DNA from: Pyrinomonadaceae bacterium
Lineage (GTDB): Bacteria > Acidobacteriota > Blastocatellia > Pyrinomonadales > Pyrinomonadaceae
Direction: 5' to 3'
Length of the DNA stretch: 7,393 nt
Assembly: GCA_014379075.1 (NCBI GenBank)
Contig: JACMMN010000382.1
Coordinates: 1-7,393 of the forward strand
Made by a program: the position numbers and the translations under genes. Shown here piece after piece: positions 5,466 to 7,393 of this stretch (the stretch's first letter is position 1; each line of letters starts with the position of its first letter). The notes beneath the pieces were generated by a model that was not told where the DNA came from, did no database searches, and saw only the letters and a program-made list of their open reading frames with translations.

Positions 5466-6831
5466 GAGATACATACCTAATTCCCCCGAAGAACGGCAGG
5501 AAATGCTCGATGTCGTTGGATTGAATTCCGCCGCCGAGCTTTTTCGCTCGATCCCGCAAGATGTTCAGTTAAATCGAGCATTGAACGTGACCGAAGCTTT
5601 GGCCGAACCGGAAGTGATCGCGGCGATGGAAGGTTTTGCGGCAAAGAATACGGCGGCTTTAAAACCGTCGTTTCTCGGTGCGGGCGTTTACTCGCATTTT
5701 TCACCAACAGTCGTCGATCACCTAATACAGCGTTCGGAATTTTTCACTTCATACACGCCGTATCAACCCGAAATATCGCAAGGAACGCTGCAATACATAT
5801 TCGAATTCCAAACGCTGGTCTGCCAATTGACCGGAATGGAAGTGGCAAACGCATCGATGTACGACGGTTCGACCGCGATGGCCGAAGCTTATCTTATGGC
5901 CCAGCGTGTTACTCGCCGGGACAAGATCTTCGTCGCGGATTCGGTACATCCGGAATACCGCGAGGTCGCAAAAACTTATACGCAACACGGCGATCTGGAA
6001 ATCGGTTCGGTCGGATTCGATGAAATAACCGGACGAATTTCGGAACTTTCGGGCCTTGATAACACGATTGCCGCCGTCGTCGTTCAATCGCCGAACTTTT
6101 TTGGCTGTATCGAAGATTTGCAAAGTTTAGCCGATCAGGCGCACGAGGTTGGTGCGTTGCTTATCGTAGTTGTCACGGAGGCGATCTCGTTCGGCCTTCT
6201 GAAATCGCCGGGCGACTGCGGCGCCGACATCGTTGTCGGTGAAGGACAGTCTTTTGGCATTCCGATGAGCTATGGCGGGCCGCATCTCGGGCTTTTTGCT
6301 ACGCGTGATAAGTTCGTCCGGCAAATGCCGGGCAGACTGTGCGGCGTCGCCTATGACAAGAAGGGAAACCGAGGTTTCGTCCTTACGCTTTCGACTCGCG
6401 AACAGCACATCCGCCGCGAGAAAGCGACTTCAAACATCTGCACCAACCAAGGCCTGATCGCCCTCGCCGCCACTATTTACATGGAAACAATGGGTAAAAA
6501 AGGCTTGCAGGAAGTCGCGATGCAGAATGCCCAAAAGGCTGCATATGCGGCAAGGGAGATCGCCAAGATCGAGGGATTTGAGATCGCGTTCTCGGCACCG
6601 AAGTTTAATGAATTTGTCATTCGCGGGCCAAAACCTGCGACAGAAATATTGGAGAAGCTGCGAATTGAAGACGGCATCGTGGGCGGGCTCGATTTATCAA
6701 AGTATTACGCGGGATGCGAGAACGATTTTCTTGTTTGTGTGACCGAAACCATGCGGCGCACTTCAATTGACGACTTAATCGATGGAATTCGTGACATGGT
6801 TCCTAAGGATGGTAGATGGACACCAGCATAA
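5464..6831 (+). CDS. gcvPA: Glycine dehydrogenase (decarboxylating) subunit 1, GcvPA
   Basis: The 455-residue product is the N-terminal half of a split P protein. With GcvPB it decarboxylates glycine and transfers the aminomethyl group to lipoyl-GcvH; the PLP lysine is on GcvPB, so this subunit lacks it. The start MRYIPNSPEERQEML is family-typical. Further landmarks are FLGAGVYSHFSPTVVDHL (about 70-87), TSYTPYQPEISQGTLQ (94-109), NASMYDGSTAMAEA (128-141), GADIVVGEGQSFGIPMSYGGPHLGLFATR (254-282), MPGRLCGV (288-295), and TREQHIRREKATSNICTNQGL (311-331). No frameshift or missing block is seen. There is no Shine-Dalgarno: the leader is the right arm of the inverted repeat, so the start may be partly sequestered in RNA. 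gcvPB does not follow. Instead a small gene starts inside the last 16 bases of this one, on an AAGGA site within the gcvPA coding sequence. Confidence 0.96.
   Translation: MRYIPNSPEERQEMLDVVGLNSAAELFRSIPQDVQLNRALNVTEALAEPEVIAAMEGFAAKNTAALKPSFLGAGVYSHFSPTVVDHLIQRSEFFTSYTPYQPEISQGTLQYIFEFQTLVCQLTGMEVANASMYDGSTAMAEAYLMAQRVTRRDKIFVADSVHPEYREVAKTYTQHGDLEIGSVGFDEITGRISELSGLDNTIAAVVVQSPNFFGCIEDLQSLADQAHEVGALLIVVVTEAISFGLLKSPGDCGADIVVGEGQSFGIPMSYGGPHLGLFATRDKFVRQMPGRLCGVAYDKKGNRGFVLTLSTREQHIRREKATSNICTNQGLIALAATIYMETMGKKGLQEVAMQNAQKAAYAAREIAKIEGFEIAFSAPKFNEFVIRGPKPATEILEKLRIEDGIVGGLDLSKYYAGCENDFLVCVTETMRRTSIDDLIDGIRDMVPKDGRWTPA
6805..6809 (+). promoter_or_regulatory. Shine-Dalgarno for the small zinc-ribbon gene, inside gcvPA
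   Basis: AAGGA lies six bases before ATG 6816 and inside the last codons of gcvPA. It is the main support, besides the cysteine pattern, that this short frame is translated. Confidence 0.6.
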
Positions 6832-6995
6832 TCATTATTTTGATCTTGAATGTTGTCTGCTGGTCGTTTTTCTTCTGGTTTGTTGGTCCTTCGGTTGTCC
6901 GCTACCTTAAGCGGCCGGTTGATTGCCCCTCATGCGAACAAGCTAATTCTGCTAAATCACAGAAATGCGTTTCATGCGGAAGCGAACTGAAATGA
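6816..6995 (+). CDS. Small one-helix membrane protein with C-terminal zinc ribbon (59 aa)
   Basis: This short gene encodes 59 residues. Residues 4-28 are strongly hydrophobic (IIIILILNVVCWSFFFWFVG) and form one transmembrane helix. A basic stretch (RYLKR, 29-33) follows, suggesting by the positive-inside rule that the C-terminus is cytoplasmic. The tail holds two CxxC pairs, C37-P-S-C40 and C51-V-S-C54-G, ten residues apart, the usual layout of a small zinc ribbon that binds one Zn2+. Evidence for expression: a good Shine-Dalgarno six bases upstream, a 16-base overlap with gcvPA, and an ATGA overlap with the following gene. The hydrophobic-helix-plus-ribbon composition and Cys spacing are unlikely in a random frame. 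The role is unknown: a membrane adaptor or sensor are guesses. Its neighbours suggest co-expression with the Tat-exported enzyme. Confidence 0.78.
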   Translation: MDTSIIIILILNVVCWSFFFWFVGPSVVRYLKRPVDCPSCEQANSAKSQKCVSCGSELK

Positions 6996-7393
6996 ATTTA
7001 GAAACTTCAAAGGCAAAAACATTTAGCCGTCGACGCTTTGTTGAGTCGGCAGGCAAAGGCCTCGGTCTCGCGGCGTTATCATCTACTACGGTCGCTTCGT
7101 TCTTTGAAGATGTAATAGCTGCGGGCAAAAGTGTCGATCATCTTTCGCCTTTGGAAGTCGCGGTGGATGAAGATTTTTGGGCCGCGATCCAGCAATCTTT
7201 TTCAGTTACACGCGGCATCGTCAATCTGAACAACGGCGGCGTAAGCCCAAGTCCTAGAATAGTTACGGAAGCCTTTGTCCGCTACACGTGGCAGCAGGAA
7301 GACGCGACGGCGTATACGATGTGGCAGTTGCTCGAACCGCAATCGGAGACGATCCGCACGGGGCTGGCCGAGATATTCGGCTGCTCGCCGGAA
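6992..7393 (+). CDS. Tat-exported class V aminotransferase-fold protein (isopenicillin N epimerase-like), 5' part
   Basis: The frame gives 134 codons and continues past the window. The N-terminus carries a twin-arginine signal: S12-R13-R14-R15-F16-V17-E18, then a mildly hydrophobic stretch (SAGKGLGLAALSSTTVA, 19-35) with a possible cleavage site near A43-A44. The mature part starts with DEDFWAAIQQSFSVTRGIVNLNNGGVSPSPR (59-89) and continues with YTMWQLLEPQSETIRTGLAEIFGCSPE at the edge. This NLNNGGVSPSP opening followed by a MWQLLEP helix is typical of the class V aminotransferase group annotated as isopenicillin N epimerase-like, which are PLP enzymes of varied and often unknown substrate. The PLP lysine lies outside the window. 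Tat export fits a protein that folds with its cofactor in the cytoplasm before transport. The ATG is fixed by the ATGA overlap with the small zinc-ribbon gene; GGAAG lies nine bases upstream. Confidence 0.88.
   Translation, partial: MNLETSKAKTFSRRRFVESAGKGLGLAALSSTTVASFFEDVIAAGKSVDHLSPLEVAVDEDFWAAIQQSFSVTRGIVNLNNGGVSPSPRIVTEAFVRYTWQQEDATAYTMWQLLEPQSETIRTGLAEIFGCSPE

Noticed and set aside
5371..5559. Minus-strand open frame of 62 codons across the gcvH-gcvPA gap
   Set aside because: Its C-terminal part is only the translation of the GGATTTTGGATT inverted repeat, and the rest is antisense to the start of gcvPA. It has no domain and is a typical spurious call from such repeats.

Overview
The window looks like a chromosomal segment of an Acidobacteriota member, most plausibly class Blastocatellia (Pyrinomonadaceae-like). 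This is inferred from mid-range G+C, a split glycine decarboxylase (a separate GcvPA of 455 codons), short palindromic intercistronic repeats, and the association of exported TPR and hypothetical proteins. No rRNA or other phylogenetic marker is present, so the placement is tentative. I see no tRNA, rRNA, CRISPR array, transposase or phage gene.

Layout. (1) 1-274, minus strand: the 5' end of a LarE-like ATP-dependent sacrificial sulfur transferase gene with an intact PP-loop. It diverges from (2) 412-3039, plus strand: three genes with overlapping ends, encoding an exported or membrane-anchored TPR protein and two small secreted proteins that resemble each other weakly. The set ends with a hairpin (3055-3081) and reads as one transcription unit of unknown function. 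(3) 3094-3598: a strong sigma70-type promoter, then an orphan single-domain response regulator whose start is fixed at 3194 by a clear Shine-Dalgarno. (4) 3762-6831: gcvT, gcvH and gcvPA of the glycine cleavage system. Both intercistronic gaps are filled by different palindromic elements that run up to, or into, the next start codon. gcvPB, the PLP-binding half of the P protein, does not follow. (5) 6816-7393: tightly overlapped with gcvPA are a 59-residue gene for a one-helix membrane protein with a C-terminal four-cysteine zinc ribbon, and the 5' part of a Tat-exported class V aminotransferase-fold enzyme of the isopenicillin N epimerase-like type.

How the genes work together. GcvT, GcvH and GcvPA act with GcvPB and lipoamide dehydrogenase (both encoded elsewhere) to split glycine into CO2, ammonia and methylene-tetrahydrofolate. 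The small zinc-ribbon gene and the Tat-exported PLP enzyme are probably co-transcribed and translationally coupled to gcvPA, but nothing in the sequence shows a biochemical link. The most interesting points are the three-gene exported cassette, the small zinc-ribbon protein, and the two unrelated repeat elements inside one housekeeping operon.
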